From JBBQLG01 sp038327655 (GTDB taxonomy: Bacteria; Bacteroidota; Bacteroidia; Cytophagales; Spirosomataceae), in NCBI GenBank assembly GCA_038327655.1, contig JBBQLG010000005.1, positions 25,709 to 89,708 of the forward strand: a stretch of 64,000 nt of DNA, in the 5' to 3' direction. Of this stretch, positions 17,262 through 26,195 are shown one piece after another. Both the position numbers and the translations under genes were made by a program. Every line of letters starts with the position of its first letter. The stretch's first letter is position 1. The notes under the pieces were generated by a model that was not told the DNA's origin, made no database searches, and worked only from the letters and a program-made list of their open reading frames with translations.

Positions 17262-20200
17262 ATGCGAAACAAACTTCTTAGAATCAGCCTCTTGATGGCA
17301 TGCCTGTGTGTGCTGATACAAACCAGCTTTGCTCAGACGCCCAAGATAAACGTACTGGTCTTCAGTAAAACGGCTGCTTTCCGGCATCAGTCCATCGAAG
17401 CCGGTAAAAAGGCGCTCGCCAGTATGGCGACAGAAAAGGGCTTTGGGGTGAGTTTTACCGAAGATGCCGGGCAACTTAACGAAGCGAACCTGAAAAAATT
17501 TAATACGGTCGTGTTTCTGAGCACGACGGGCGATGTGCTGAACAACGAGCAGCAGGCGGCTTTTGAGCGTTATATTCAGGCGGGCGGTGGCTATGTAGGC
17601 ATCCATGCGGCTACCGACACGGAGTACGAATGGCCCTGGTATGGGCAACTGGCGGGTGCTTATTTCCTCGATCACCCCAGTACCCCCAGTAATGTGCAGA
17701 AAGGTAAGTTTGTCGTCACGCAGAAAAACCACTGGGCGACCAAAGGAATGCCCGACACGTTTGAACGAACGGATGAGTTTTACAGCTTCAAGGCTATTTC
17801 GCCTAAAATCAATGTCGTGCTGACGCTTGATGACAAAAGCTACGTTGGCGGTCACAACCCGGATTTTAATCCCATAAGCTGGTATCAGGAATTTGATGGC
17901 GGACGCTCGTTTTACACGGCGATGGGCCATACGGATGAGAGTTTCGCCGAGCCATTGTTTCTAAATCACCTTTGGGCCGGCATTCAGTACGCAGCCGGTG
18001 GCGATGCCCCCAAACCGCTGAATTACGCCAAATCCCGGCCGGAAGAAAACCGGTTCAACAAAGCTATTTTAGCCGAAAAGCTCGACGAGCCAATGGAATT
18101 AAGTGTACTCGGCAACGGACGGGTGCTGTTCATTCAGCGCAAGGGAGAGGTTCGGCTTTACAACATCAAAACCAAGGAGCTGAAAACCATTGCCAAACTT
18201 CCGGTTAGCACTAAATACGTTAATAAAGAAGGCAAGGAGTCGATGGGTGAAGATGGTCTGCTGGGCCTCAACAAAGACCCCAACTTTGCCCGTAACCACT
18301 GGATTTACCTGTATTATTCGGACCCCAGCGAATCTAAAAACGTGCTGGCCCGCTTCGAGCTGAAGGGCGATGAACTGGATATGGCCTCCAGAAAAGTTAT
18401 GCTGGCTATACCCACCCAGCGCGAGGAGTGCTGCCATACCGGCGGCTCGATTGCCTGGGACCGGTCCGGAAACCTGTATTTATCAACGGGTGACAATACG
18501 AATCCCCACGGCTCGAACGGGTACAGCCCCAGCGACGAGCGGGAAGGCCGCAGTGCCTGGGATGCGCAGAAGTCGTCGGCCAACACCAATGACTTACGCG
18601 GTAAAATCATTCGCATCACCCCCCAGCCCGACGGTACCTACACCATTCCCGACGGTAACCTATTTGCCAAAGGCACCGACCCGTCGGACCGCCCGCAGAC
18701 GCGCCCCGAAATCTACACGATGGGCCATCGCAACCCGTTCCGTATCTCGGTGGATGCCAAAACCGGTTACGTCTATTGGGGTGAGGTAGGCCCCGATGCC
18801 GCTAAACCCGATCCCAATCGGGGGGCCGCAGGTCACGATGAGATAGGACAGGCTCGCCAGGCGGGAAATTTTGGCTGGCCGCACTTTGTGGGCGACAACA
18901 AAGCGTACAACAAGTACAACTTTGCCGCCAGTACGTCCGGCGAGAAGTGGGATGTTAATGCCCCTTCCAATACATCGCCCAATAACACGGGGCTGCAAAC
19001 GCTGCCAGCCGCTCAGAAAGCGTTTATCTGGTATCCCTACGATGGTTCGCCGGAGTTTCCGCTGGTGGGTGCCGGTGGTCGCAATGCCATGGCGGGTCCG
19101 GTCTTTTACGCAGACAACTTCAAAGGGGCAGCCCAGGCGTTCCCGGATTATTACGACGGCAAACTCCTGACCTACGACTGGATGCGCGGCTGGATCATGG
19201 CCGTTACCATGGACTCGGTCGGTACGTACAAGTCGATGGAGCGGTTCATGCCGAGCTACAAATTCTCCAACCCGATGGATATGGAGTTTGCCGACAACGG
19301 TAACCTGTACATGCTCGAATACGGTTCCGGCTGGTTTTCGGCCAACGACGATGCCCGGCTGATTCGCATCGAGTACAACGGCGGCAACCGCAAGCCGCAG
19401 GTGCAGGTAACCGCCAACAAAATGGGTAGTTCTGCCCCCATGAACCTGAAGCTAAGTGCCGGGGGAACGGCCGATGCCGATGGCGACGCGCTGACCTATT
19501 CCTGGACGATTGCCTCCAAGAATGGCTTCAGCAAAACGGTTAATGCGCCCGACGCGAACCTGACGCTGGCCAAAACGGGCGTTTACAAAGCCACCCTGAC
19601 GGTGAACGACGGCAAAGGTGGCACGTCTTCGCAGTCCATAGACATTACGGTAGGGAACGAAGCGCCCGTCCTGACCATGGACATGCCGGGGGGCAACAAG
19701 TCATTTTTCGCCCCGAATAAACCGTTTCGTTACGATGTTAAAGTGAGCGATAAGGAAGACGGCACACTGGGCAAAGGGATCGATCCGGAGCGGGTGGCGG
19801 TTAATATTGATTACCTGCCCGAAGGATACGATCAGATCGCTGTTGCGCAGGGGCACCGGTCAGCCGATGCGGGTGCCTTGTTGGCGGGTGGCAAAAAACT
19901 CATCGAAGCGGGCGACTGCAAGGGATGCCACAGCATCAACAAAAAGTCGATTGGACCGGCCTACACCGACGTGGCCAGGAAGTACAAAGGCGACAACTCG
20001 GCCCTGGAGCGGCTAACAAAAAAAGTGATTGCCGGGGGTAGTGGCGTCTGGGGCGAAACGGCCATGGCCGCCCACCCGCAACTGTCGGCCACCGATGCTT
20101 CCGAGATGGTCAAATACATCCTCAGCGTATCGGGCGAAGCAGCACCGGCCAGCGCGTTACCGGTGAAAGGCAGCTATACGGCCAATTTACCATCGGGTGA

Positions 20201-20729
20201 TAAGGGCAAGGGCGTTTACATCGTACGGGCTTCTTACGAAGACAAAGGAGCCAAAGGGCTGCCGTCGCTGAAGTCGGAACAGACGTTTGTGCTTCGGAAT
20301 GCCAAAGCGGATGCCCACAGCTTTGATGCATACGATAACGTCAATAAAATGTCATTTGGTGGTAGCAATCTGGCCATTCCCAGCAAGTCAGGCGCCTACA
20401 TGGCCATGAAACAGGTTGATTTGGCGGGCGTTACCGAATTTCGCGTCATGGCTTCGGCACCCAAACCTCAGCTTAATGCCGTGGGGGGCAAGGTTGAACT
20501 GCGCTTAGACAGTCCAACGGGTAAGCTGATCGGCGAATCCAGGTTCCTGGAGGCCTCCGAGAAAATGGATTTTACCCCGTCTCAATTAACGATCCCGGTT
20601 AAACTACCCGTTCCGCTGGACAATAAACCACACGACGTTTACCTCGTCTTTATGAACCCCAAAGACGCGCTCGGCAGCCTGATGGTGGTAATGGGCGTTG
20701 AAGCCGTGCTGGGCTCCGACGGACAATGA
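17262..20729 (+). CDS. Secreted multidomain ThuA / sugar dehydrogenase / PKD / cytochrome c / CBM6-like protein
   Basis: A 1155-residue exported protein (signal peptide ends near residue 24, TSFAQ). Domains in order: ThuA-like (about 29-250; VLVFSKTAAFRHQSIEAG, GYVGIHAATDTEYEWPWYG); soluble glucose/sorbosone dehydrogenase-type propeller (about 275-700; RECCHTGGSIAWDRSGNLYL, YTMGHRNPFRISVD), usually PQQ-dependent; PKD-like repeat (about 705-795; TADADGDALTYSWTI); a cytochrome c domain with heme motif CKGCH at 886-890; and a C-terminal CBM6-like module (about 1014-1155; GAYMAMKQVDLAGVTEF). This looks like a periplasmic or surface oxidoreductase that binds a polysaccharide, oxidises sugar and passes electrons to heme. 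The divergent NUDIX regulator and palindromic operator suggest substrate-dependent control. A small secreted protein follows 41 bp downstream. Confidence 0.9.
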   Translation: MRNKLLRISLLMACLCVLIQTSFAQTPKINVLVFSKTAAFRHQSIEAGKKALASMATEKGFGVSFTEDAGQLNEANLKKFNTVVFLSTTGDVLNNEQQAAFERYIQAGGGYVGIHAATDTEYEWPWYGQLAGAYFLDHPSTPSNVQKGKFVVTQKNHWATKGMPDTFERTDEFYSFKAISPKINVVLTLDDKSYVGGHNPDFNPISWYQEFDGGRSFYTAMGHTDESFAEPLFLNHLWAGIQYAAGGDAPKPLNYAKSRPEENRFNKAILAEKLDEPMELSVLGNGRVLFIQRKGEVRLYNIKTKELKTIAKLPVSTKYVNKEGKESMGEDGLLGLNKDPNFARNHWIYLYYSDPSESKNVLARFELKGDELDMASRKVMLAIPTQREECCHTGGSIAWDRSGNLYLSTGDNTNPHGSNGYSPSDEREGRSAWDAQKSSANTNDLRGKIIRITPQPDGTYTIPDGNLFAKGTDPSDRPQTRPEIYTMGHRNPFRISVDAKTGYVYWGEVGPDAAKPDPNRGAAGHDEIGQARQAGNFGWPHFVGDNKAYNKYNFAASTSGEKWDVNAPSNTSPNNTGLQTLPAAQKAFIWYPYDGSPEFPLVGAGGRNAMAGPVFYADNFKGAAQAFPDYYDGKLLTYDWMRGWIMAVTMDSVGTYKSMERFMPSYKFSNPMDMEFADNGNLYMLEYGSGWFSANDDARLIRIEYNGGNRKPQVQVTANKMGSSAPMNLKLSAGGTADADGDALTYSWTIASKNGFSKTVNAPDANLTLAKTGVYKATLTVNDGKGGTSSQSIDITVGNEAPVLTMDMPGGNKSFFAPNKPFRYDVKVSDKEDGTLGKGIDPERVAVNIDYLPEGYDQIAVAQGHRSADAGALLAGGKKLIEAGDCKGCHSINKKSIGPAYTDVARKYKGDNSALERLTKKVIAGGSGVWGETAMAAHPQLSATDASEMVKYILSVSGEAAPASALPVKGSYTANLPSGDKGKGVYIVRASYEDKGAKGLPSLKSEQTFVLRNAKADAHSFDAYDNVNKMSFGGSNLAIPSKSGAYMAMKQVDLAGVTEFRVMASAPKPQLNAVGGKVELRLDSPTGKLIGESRFLEASEKMDFTPSQLTIPVKLPVPLDNKPHDVYLVFMNPKDALGSLMVVMGVEAVLGSDGQ

Positions 20730-20770
20730 TGACTAATCTGACCAACAAATAACCTTAAACCCTTATCCTG

Positions 20771-21148
20771 ATGAAAAAAGTAAGCATCCTTTTGTTCCTC
20801 ATCCTGTTGAGTGTTGCCGTTGACACTATTGCGCAGGCACCTGCCCCGGCCGATTTTTTTGTGGGAAGATGGGAGATCGTAGTGTTGGGGACACCCAATG
20901 GCGATGCCAAATTCGTGACAGAACTGGTTCGAAAAGACGGTAAGCTAACCGGCCAACTGGAAGACCCCACGGACTCGACCAAGGCGCCGATTCCCATTAC
21001 CAAAATTGACGAAAGTGCGGATAAACTCGCATTGGCCTTTACGGCTCAGGGCTTTGACGTTAACCTGGACTTGAGTAAAGTCGATGACGACAACCTCAAA
21101 GGCATGCTGATGAACATGTTCGAGGCAAAGGCAAAGCGGCTGAAGTAA
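20771..21148 (+). CDS. Small secreted protein of unknown function
   Basis: 125 residues: signal peptide (MKKVSILLFLILLSVAVDTIAQ, cleaved after about residue 21) and a compact domain beginning FFVGRWEIVVLGTPNGDAKF. The pattern 'G-x-W-x-hydrophobic, then T/V-L-x-x-x-D-G-K-L-T-G' suggests a small lipocalin-like or calycin-like beta sheet; this is only a guess from residue pattern. Close spacing behind the ThuA/sugar-dehydrogenase gene argues for joint transcription, so it may be an accessory subunit. Confidence 0.75.
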   Translation: MKKVSILLFLILLSVAVDTIAQAPAPADFFVGRWEIVVLGTPNGDAKFVTELVRKDGKLTGQLEDPTDSTKAPIPITKIDESADKLALAFTAQGFDVNLDLSKVDDDNLKGMLMNMFEAKAKRLK

Positions 21149-21167
21149 TACGTAGTAAACAGAACAA

Positions 21168-21211
21168 AAAGCAAAAGAAGACGGGGATCAACTCCCGTCT
21201 TCTTTTGCTTT
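21168..21211. terminator. Bidirectional terminator
   Basis: Arms 21168-21185 and 21194-21211 form a perfect 18-bp stem (core GCAAAAGAAGACGGG) around an 8-nt loop, between two convergent genes. The A/T-rich outer ends serve both strands. Confidence 0.85.
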
Positions 21212-21262
21212 CTGGTAGACCCTCATCCCCGTAGCTGAGTCGAGTGCCGGATAGATACAACC

Positions 21263-22966
21263 TTACAGGTTTCCTTTTTTCAGTTCCTGCACCGCAAAAT
21301 TGGCCGCCCGGGCCGTTAGGGCCATGTAGGTGAGCGAGGGGTTTTGACAAGCCGTAGAGGCCATCGCCGAACCATCCGTGACAAACACATTTTTTACGGC
21401 GTGTAGCTGATTGTGCGCGTTGAGCATCGACGTTTTGGGGTCACGTCCCATCCGGGCCGTACCCATCTCGTGGACCGAGAAACCAATCACGTTATCGTCT
21501 TCCCACCGCTTCACGTTTTTAAGGCCAATCTGTTCCAGCATTTCTATGGACGCATGGGCCATGTCTTTGCGCATGGCTATCTCATTTTCGCGGAACCGGG
21601 CGTCGATGGTCAGGGTCGGCAAACCATTCACATCCAGTTTACCCGTATTCAGCGTAACCCGGTTGTCGGCATGGGGCAGACACTCGCCGTAGTTAGACAG
21701 TCGAATCTGCCACGGACCGGGCTGCGTGGCGGATACTTTCAGGTCGGCCCCAAAACCAGGCTGTGCCATCACCTGCTGCCAACCCGCCCGCCCGGCCCCG
21801 CCGTAGGTCATAAAACCCCGCACATAATCGGTGCGCTGCGTTTCGGGCGAAATATTGCGAAACCGGGGAATGATACACTGCACCGGCCGCCGACCGTAAT
21901 AATAGTCCTGCTCGAACCCCTCTATCGACGCCGTGGCACCTACGTTTTTCTGGTGATCCATCAGGTAGCGGCCCAGTGCGTCGCTGTCATTACCAAAGCC
22001 GTTCGGGAACCGGTTCGAGGTGGAGTGCATCAGCAGCCAGGCGGTGTTGAGCGTACCGGCATTCAGAAAAATGACTTTGGCGAAGTAATCGGTCGTCAGC
22101 TTCGTGGTCAGGTCCAGCACCCGTACGCCGGTGGCCCGTTGCTTTTTGGCATCGTACAGCACCTCTGTCACGACCGAATCGGGTTTGAGCGTCAGTTTAC
22201 CGGTGGCGCGGGCGTCGGGAATGGTACTGGATACACTGCTGAAGTAGCCGCCGTAGGGGCAACCCCGCTCGCACAGATTGCGGGACTGACACAAGCCCCG
22301 GCCCCGGTGCGCAACGGTCAGGTGAGCCGCCCGGCCAATGCTCATCCGCCGACCCGGAAAGGCCGTTTCCACTTTTCCTTTCATCCATTTCTCCACGCAG
22401 TTCATCTCGAACGGCGGCAAAAATTCACTATCCGGCAGTTGTGGCAGGTGTTCGGTCTGCCCGGTAATGCCCACGTACCGTTCCACGTAACTGTACCAGG
22501 GCGCCAGGTCTTTGTAGCGGATGGGCCAGTCGACACCGTGGCCGTCGCGGGCGTTGGCCGTAAAGTCGAGGTCACTCCAGCGGTAGGTTTGCCGCCCCCA
22601 GATCAGGGATTTCCCGCCAACCTGATACCCGCGAATCCACCAGAAGGGCGATTTCTCGGTATAGGGATAGTCGACATCCTTTACATAAAAATGCTTGGTA
22701 GCATCGCTGAAGGCATAATTCCGGCTCTGCACCGGATAATCGGCAACGCGCTCACGGGTATCCCGTCCGCGATACGGCACCTCCCAGGGGTTCCAGTTGG
22801 CAGTTGGATAGCCGGTAACGTGTTCGACCGCACGGCCCCGTTCCAGCACGATCGTACGCAGCCCTTTCTGGGTCAGTTCTTTGGCGGCCCAACCACCCGT
22901 AATGCCGGAGCCAACCACAATGGCGTCGTAGGTATTACGGTCAGTCGCATCAATGTTGAGGTTCAT
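21263..22966 (-). CDS. GMC-family FAD oxidoreductase (gluconate 2-dehydrogenase large-subunit type)
   Basis: The frame is open from 23047, but the start at 22966 (MNLNIDATDRNTYDAIVVGS) aligns with the start of the second GMC gene at 50705; this gives 567 residues. FAD-binding: DAIVVGSGITGGWAAKEL near residue 14, then VGGKSLIWGRQTYRW, the Cys-rich CQSRNLCERGCPYGGYF (a cluster-like Cys arrangement found in this branch), FLNAGTLNTAWLL, and the C-terminal catalytic region with SVHEMGTARMGRDPKTS. The last 20 or so residues are nearly identical to those of the paralogue at 50.7 kb. Family members oxidise sugars or gluconate and pass electrons to a membrane cytochrome; here no small subunit 3 gene is adjacent, unlike the second copy. 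Confidence 0.9.
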   Translation of the reverse strand: MNLNIDATDRNTYDAIVVGSGITGGWAAKELTQKGLRTIVLERGRAVEHVTGYPTANWNPWEVPYRGRDTRERVADYPVQSRNYAFSDATKHFYVKDVDYPYTEKSPFWWIRGYQVGGKSLIWGRQTYRWSDLDFTANARDGHGVDWPIRYKDLAPWYSYVERYVGITGQTEHLPQLPDSEFLPPFEMNCVEKWMKGKVETAFPGRRMSIGRAAHLTVAHRGRGLCQSRNLCERGCPYGGYFSSVSSTIPDARATGKLTLKPDSVVTEVLYDAKKQRATGVRVLDLTTKLTTDYFAKVIFLNAGTLNTAWLLMHSTSNRFPNGFGNDSDALGRYLMDHQKNVGATASIEGFEQDYYYGRRPVQCIIPRFRNISPETQRTDYVRGFMTYGGAGRAGWQQVMAQPGFGADLKVSATQPGPWQIRLSNYGECLPHADNRVTLNTGKLDVNGLPTLTIDARFRENEIAMRKDMAHASIEMLEQIGLKNVKRWEDDNVIGFSVHEMGTARMGRDPKTSMLNAHNQLHAVKNVFVTDGSAMASTACQNPSLTYMALTARAANFAVQELKKGNL

Positions 22967-23120
22967 AGTAGTATAACGAAAAGCACTCAAAATCAGACCT
23001 GTGCTACTCGCTCTAAAAATACTACTAATTCCGACTGATTCGACCAATGCACCATCCCCACCCTTATTTTGTTAGCTTTGTGAATGGCCGGAACAGCCCC
23101 ACTGGACCTGCCGACAAAAA

Positions 23121-23402
23121 ATGGACTATAAAATGGATTGCAAATTCATCGAACGGGCAACGGGTGCCATCGCCGATAAATCACGACTGTCTATTCTGCT
23201 GGAACTGGCCAGGAAAGACAGCCTCACCAACGCGGAAGTAATGGAACTGGTCGGCTTGTCACAGCCGTGCGTATCGCACCATATCAAACAACTGATCGAC
23301 AGTGGGTTGATTACGTCCCGCAAAGAAGGACGCAACATCCACCTGAGCCTCAACAAAGAGGCCATTCAGCAGTTGACGGCTTTTCTGGATGCATTGGCTT
23401 AA
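23121..23402 (+). CDS. ArsR-family winged-helix regulator
   Basis: 93 residues. The ArsR core is clear: IADKSRLSILLELARKDSLT, the recognition region VMELVGLSQPCVSHHIKQL (residues of about 42-60) and a beta-wing GLITSRKEGRNIHLSLNKE. The only Cys residues are one at position 7 and one in the recognition helix, so metal sensing by the usual CVC site is unlikely; redox or small-molecule sensing is possible. It lies 102 bp upstream of an Old Yellow Enzyme gene and an azoreductase, and the intervening spacer is very AT-rich with two similar AAACTTTT...TAAATA segments that could be operator halves. Likely a repressor of that run. Confidence 0.88.
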   Translation: MDYKMDCKFIERATGAIADKSRLSILLELARKDSLTNAEVMELVGLSQPCVSHHIKQLIDSGLITSRKEGRNIHLSLNKEAIQQLTAFLDALA

Positions 23403-23504
23403 ACTTTTTCTTAAATACATCCAAACTTTTAAATATATCGAGGTGTTAAGTAGACGGACTGCTCGGCAGTCAATCGTTCTTCTACCTTAAAAACCATCAA
23501 CACA

Positions 23505-24596
23505 ATGGCACAAAAGCTGTTCGAAGCCACCCAATTAGGCACCATTACCCTTGCCAATCATATCGTTATGGCTCCCATGACCCGCAACCGGGCCACTACT
23601 GACCACGACGTAACCGACATCATGGCTACCTACTACGCACAACGGGCGTCGGCGGGGCTGATCATATCCGAAGGCATTGCCCCCTCGGCCAACGGCAATG
23701 GTTACGCCCGGGTTCCGGGTCTTTACACGCCCGCCCAGGTCAACGGCTGGAAGAACGTAACGGCTGCTCTCCACGAAAAGGGCGGTAAAATCTTCGCTCA
23801 ACTGATGCACTCCGGGCGCATTGGTCATTCGGTCAATATGCACGAAGGAGCCGAACTGGTAGCCCCATCGGCTATTCCGGCGGGCGGTCAGGTGTATACC
23901 GATACAGACGGCATGCTGGATCACCCCATGCCCCACGCCCTGACCACGGACGAAGTAAAAGCGACCGTTCAGGAGTTTGTACAGGCGGCTAAAAATGCCA
24001 TCGAAGCCGGTTTCGACGGGGTTGAAATCCACGGAGCCAACGGTTACCTGATCGAGCAGTTTCTGCGGGAAACGACCAATCAGCGGACCGACGAATACGG
24101 CGGCAGCATCGAAAATAACGCCCGGTTTGCCCTTGAAGTAGCGCAGGAAGTGTCAGCGGCCATTGGTAAAGACAAAACCGGTATTCGGTTGTCGCCCTGG
24201 GGTGTATTCAACGACATGCCCTACGCGCCCGAGTACGACGCGGTTTATGTGCATTTAGCCGAAAAACTGAATGATTCCGTAGTGTATGTTCACTTAGTCG
24301 ATCACGAGTCGATGGGTGCGCCCGCCGTCGACAAGTCGATTGTTGATGCCGTACGGAAAAACTACAAAGGCACTCTGATTCTCAGCGGTGGTTATGATGC
24401 CGAACGGGCCGAAGCCACTTTGGACAATGGTCAGGCCGACCTGATTGCCATCGGTCGTCCGTTCATTGCGAATCCCGACCTCGTCGAACGACTGGAAACC
24501 GGTGCGGCTCTGAACCAGCCCGATTTCTCGACGTTTTACACGCCGGGCGAAAAAGGCTATACGGATTATCCGGTGCTCGAAACGGCGCAGGCTTAG
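23505..24596 (+). CDS. Old Yellow Enzyme-family alkene reductase
   Basis: A 363-residue FMN-dependent reductase of activated C=C bonds, electrophiles or nitro compounds. Landmarks: TIMAPMTRNRA-like start (VMAPMTRNRATTDHDVTDIM), QLMHSGRIGHS, the active-site FDGVEIHGANGYLIEQFLR (His/Asn pair binding the substrate carbonyl), NQRTDEYGGSIENNARFALE and the phosphate-binding ADLIAIGRPFIANPDL. The length is typical. It lies between an ArsR regulator and an azoreductase on the same strand; together they look like an electrophile or quinone stress response. NemA is the best-known relative, but I do not assign that symbol. Confidence 0.93.
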   Translation: MAQKLFEATQLGTITLANHIVMAPMTRNRATTDHDVTDIMATYYAQRASAGLIISEGIAPSANGNGYARVPGLYTPAQVNGWKNVTAALHEKGGKIFAQLMHSGRIGHSVNMHEGAELVAPSAIPAGGQVYTDTDGMLDHPMPHALTTDEVKATVQEFVQAAKNAIEAGFDGVEIHGANGYLIEQFLRETTNQRTDEYGGSIENNARFALEVAQEVSAAIGKDKTGIRLSPWGVFNDMPYAPEYDAVYVHLAEKLNDSVVYVHLVDHESMGAPAVDKSIVDAVRKNYKGTLILSGGYDAERAEATLDNGQADLIAIGRPFIANPDLVERLETGAALNQPDFSTFYTPGEKGYTDYPVLETAQA

Positions 24597-24677
24597 TTAA
24601 TGTCAACAATCAGACGGTATTCATAAGTCATTATTTTTCGTTTCCGCTGCCGTATGGTAGCCCTATTTTAATCAACC

Positions 24678-25274
24678 ATGAACATTCTGCATCTTATTTC
24701 CAGCCCGCGCAAAGAGGCTTCCTACAGCATTAAATTGGGAAATGCTGTCGTCCAAAAACTTGAAGCGGCCAATCCGGGCAGCACCGTTAAGGTCCACGAC
24801 CTCACCAATACGCCCTTTCCGCACCTGGAGGAAGTTCACCTGCAGTCCTTCTTTACCCCCGCCGAAAACCGCAGCCCGGAACTACAGGCGGCTGTGCGGC
24901 ATTCCGACGAAGCCATTGCCGAACTGATGGCCGCCGATGCTATCGTGATTGACGCGCCACTGTACAACTTTGGCATCCCCTCGACGCTGAAAGCCTGGAT
25001 CGATCACATTGTCCGGGCGGGTGTTACCTTCCGTTATTCTGCAAATGGTCCCGAAGGGTTAGTACAGGGTAAGAAAGTGTACGTAGCCATGTCGAGTGGC
25101 GGGGTATATTCCGAAGGCCAAATGGTCGGCTACGATTTTGTTGCGCCCTACCTGAAAGCTATTTTAGGTCTTATGGGTATGACGGACGTAACCGTATTTC
25201 GGGTTGAGGGTACGGCCCTGCCCGATCAGCAGACGGCGGCTTTGGAAAAGGGTCTGGCCAGCATTGCGGTCTAA
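24678..25274 (+). CDS. FMN-dependent NAD(P)H-quinone/azo reductase
   Basis: 198 residues with a flavodoxin-like fold: ILHLISSPRKEASYSIKLG (phosphate loop), the NTPFPHLEEVHLQSFF segment, IVIDAPLYNFGIPSTLKAWIDHIVRAGVTF (flavin-contacting, the classic AzoR signature) and VAMSSGGVYSEGQM. Members reduce quinones and azo compounds by two electrons as a dimer. It follows the alkene reductase by 81 bp on the same strand, so the two are probably coregulated by the upstream ArsR protein. Confidence 0.92.
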   Translation: MNILHLISSPRKEASYSIKLGNAVVQKLEAANPGSTVKVHDLTNTPFPHLEEVHLQSFFTPAENRSPELQAAVRHSDEAIAELMAADAIVIDAPLYNFGIPSTLKAWIDHIVRAGVTFRYSANGPEGLVQGKKVYVAMSSGGVYSEGQMVGYDFVAPYLKAILGLMGMTDVTVFRVEGTALPDQQTAALEKGLASIAV

Positions 25275-25409
25275 TCCCGTCCTGAACAAATCAGCTTTGG
25301 CTAATCGCCTATAGACTGACCCGTTCAGTTCGTATTGACACAAAACGAAATCCACTCACCCGGCGTAATGCGTTGGGCGATTGGATTTTGCGTTACATCA
25401 ACCAGGCAA

Positions 25410-25436
25410 TGGCCGGTCTGGTATAAGCACCGGCCA
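25410..25436. terminator. Hairpin between convergent azoreductase and SDR genes
   Basis: TGGCCGGT (25410-25417) and ACCGGCCA (25429-25436) pair over 8 bp; a T-rich stretch follows on the plus strand. A longer imperfect stem just upstream (around 25345-25395, AACGAAATCCA against TGGATTTTGCGTT) may add to it. Confidence 0.55.
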
Positions 25437-25452
25437 GGGCTGTTTTTAGTTT

Positions 25453-26190
25453 TTAGAGCCGGTCCAGTCGCCCGCCATCAATCCGTACTTCGGCTCCCTG
25501 CACAAAAGCCGCATCGTCGGAGGCTAAGTAGGCAATCGTGGCGGCTACGTCTTCCGGTTTCCCCACGTCGGCGCGGTCAATTTTTTCCACTCCCGATTTT
25601 ACGTTTGGGTTGTTCCAAAGCATGGGAGTGTCGATGGCTCCGGGCAAAACGGCATTGATGCGCAGACCTTTGGGCTTGCCTTCTAAGGCCGACGACCGGG
25701 TGAGCGACAGCACGGCCGCTTTGGCGGCTGCGTAGGGCGATACCAGCGGCTCCGTTTCGATGGCGTGAATGCTGGACACATTGACGATGCTGCCACCGGG
25801 TTTCATGTGCAGAAAGGCCTGCTTGGTAAAATAGAATGCCCCCAGTAGATCGACGTTCAGAATGCGCAGCCAGTCGTCGCCGGTGAGTTCTTCGAGGGGC
25901 TTGAACTGCATCAGCCCGGCGTTGTTCACGATCACATCCAACCGGCCAAACCGGTCGAGCGTGCCCGCTACCGTGGCAATGACCTGCGCTTCTACGGCCA
26001 CATTGCAGAGGATGCCCCAGACATCGGGTGCCCCGGCGGCTTTCACCAGGGGCAGGGCTGTATTGAGGTTCGCTTCGTTTAAATCGGCGAGGACCAGACG
26101 GGCACCCTCCGAAGCCAATCGCCTGGCTACGGCCAGACCAATGCCGCTGGCTCCTCCGGTAACAATGGCTACTTTATCCTGAAATCGCAT
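25453..26190 (-). CDS. Short-chain dehydrogenase/reductase
   Basis: The start at 26190 gives 245 residues beginning MRFQDKVAIVTGGASGIGLA; an upstream extension reading through the previous gene's end is not used. The NAD(P)-binding TGGASGIG, NNAGLM, catalytic S in IVNVSSIHA and YAAAK (Tyr/Lys pair) are all present, and the C-terminal ASDDAAFVQGAEVRIDGG is typical of classical SDRs. DLNEANL after the second strand suggests NAD(H) preference (Asp at the acidic position). It starts 5 bp after the stop of a GH-A glycosidase, so both are in one operon; a sugar or polyol substrate is a reasonable guess. Confidence 0.92.
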   Translation of the reverse strand: MRFQDKVAIVTGGASGIGLAVARRLASEGARLVLADLNEANLNTALPLVKAAGAPDVWGILCNVAVEAQVIATVAGTLDRFGRLDVIVNNAGLMQFKPLEELTGDDWLRILNVDLLGAFYFTKQAFLHMKPGGSIVNVSSIHAIETEPLVSPYAAAKAAVLSLTRSSALEGKPKGLRINAVLPGAIDTPMLWNNPNVKSGVEKIDRADVGKPEDVAATIAYLASDDAAFVQGAEVRIDGGRLDRL

Positions 26191-26195
26191 AGTCG

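Noticed and set aside
21413..23038. A 541-codon open frame on the plus strand opposite the GMC gene
   Set aside because: It is the antisense of a well-conserved GMC oxidoreductase in GC-rich DNA; composition is odd and no domain is visible.
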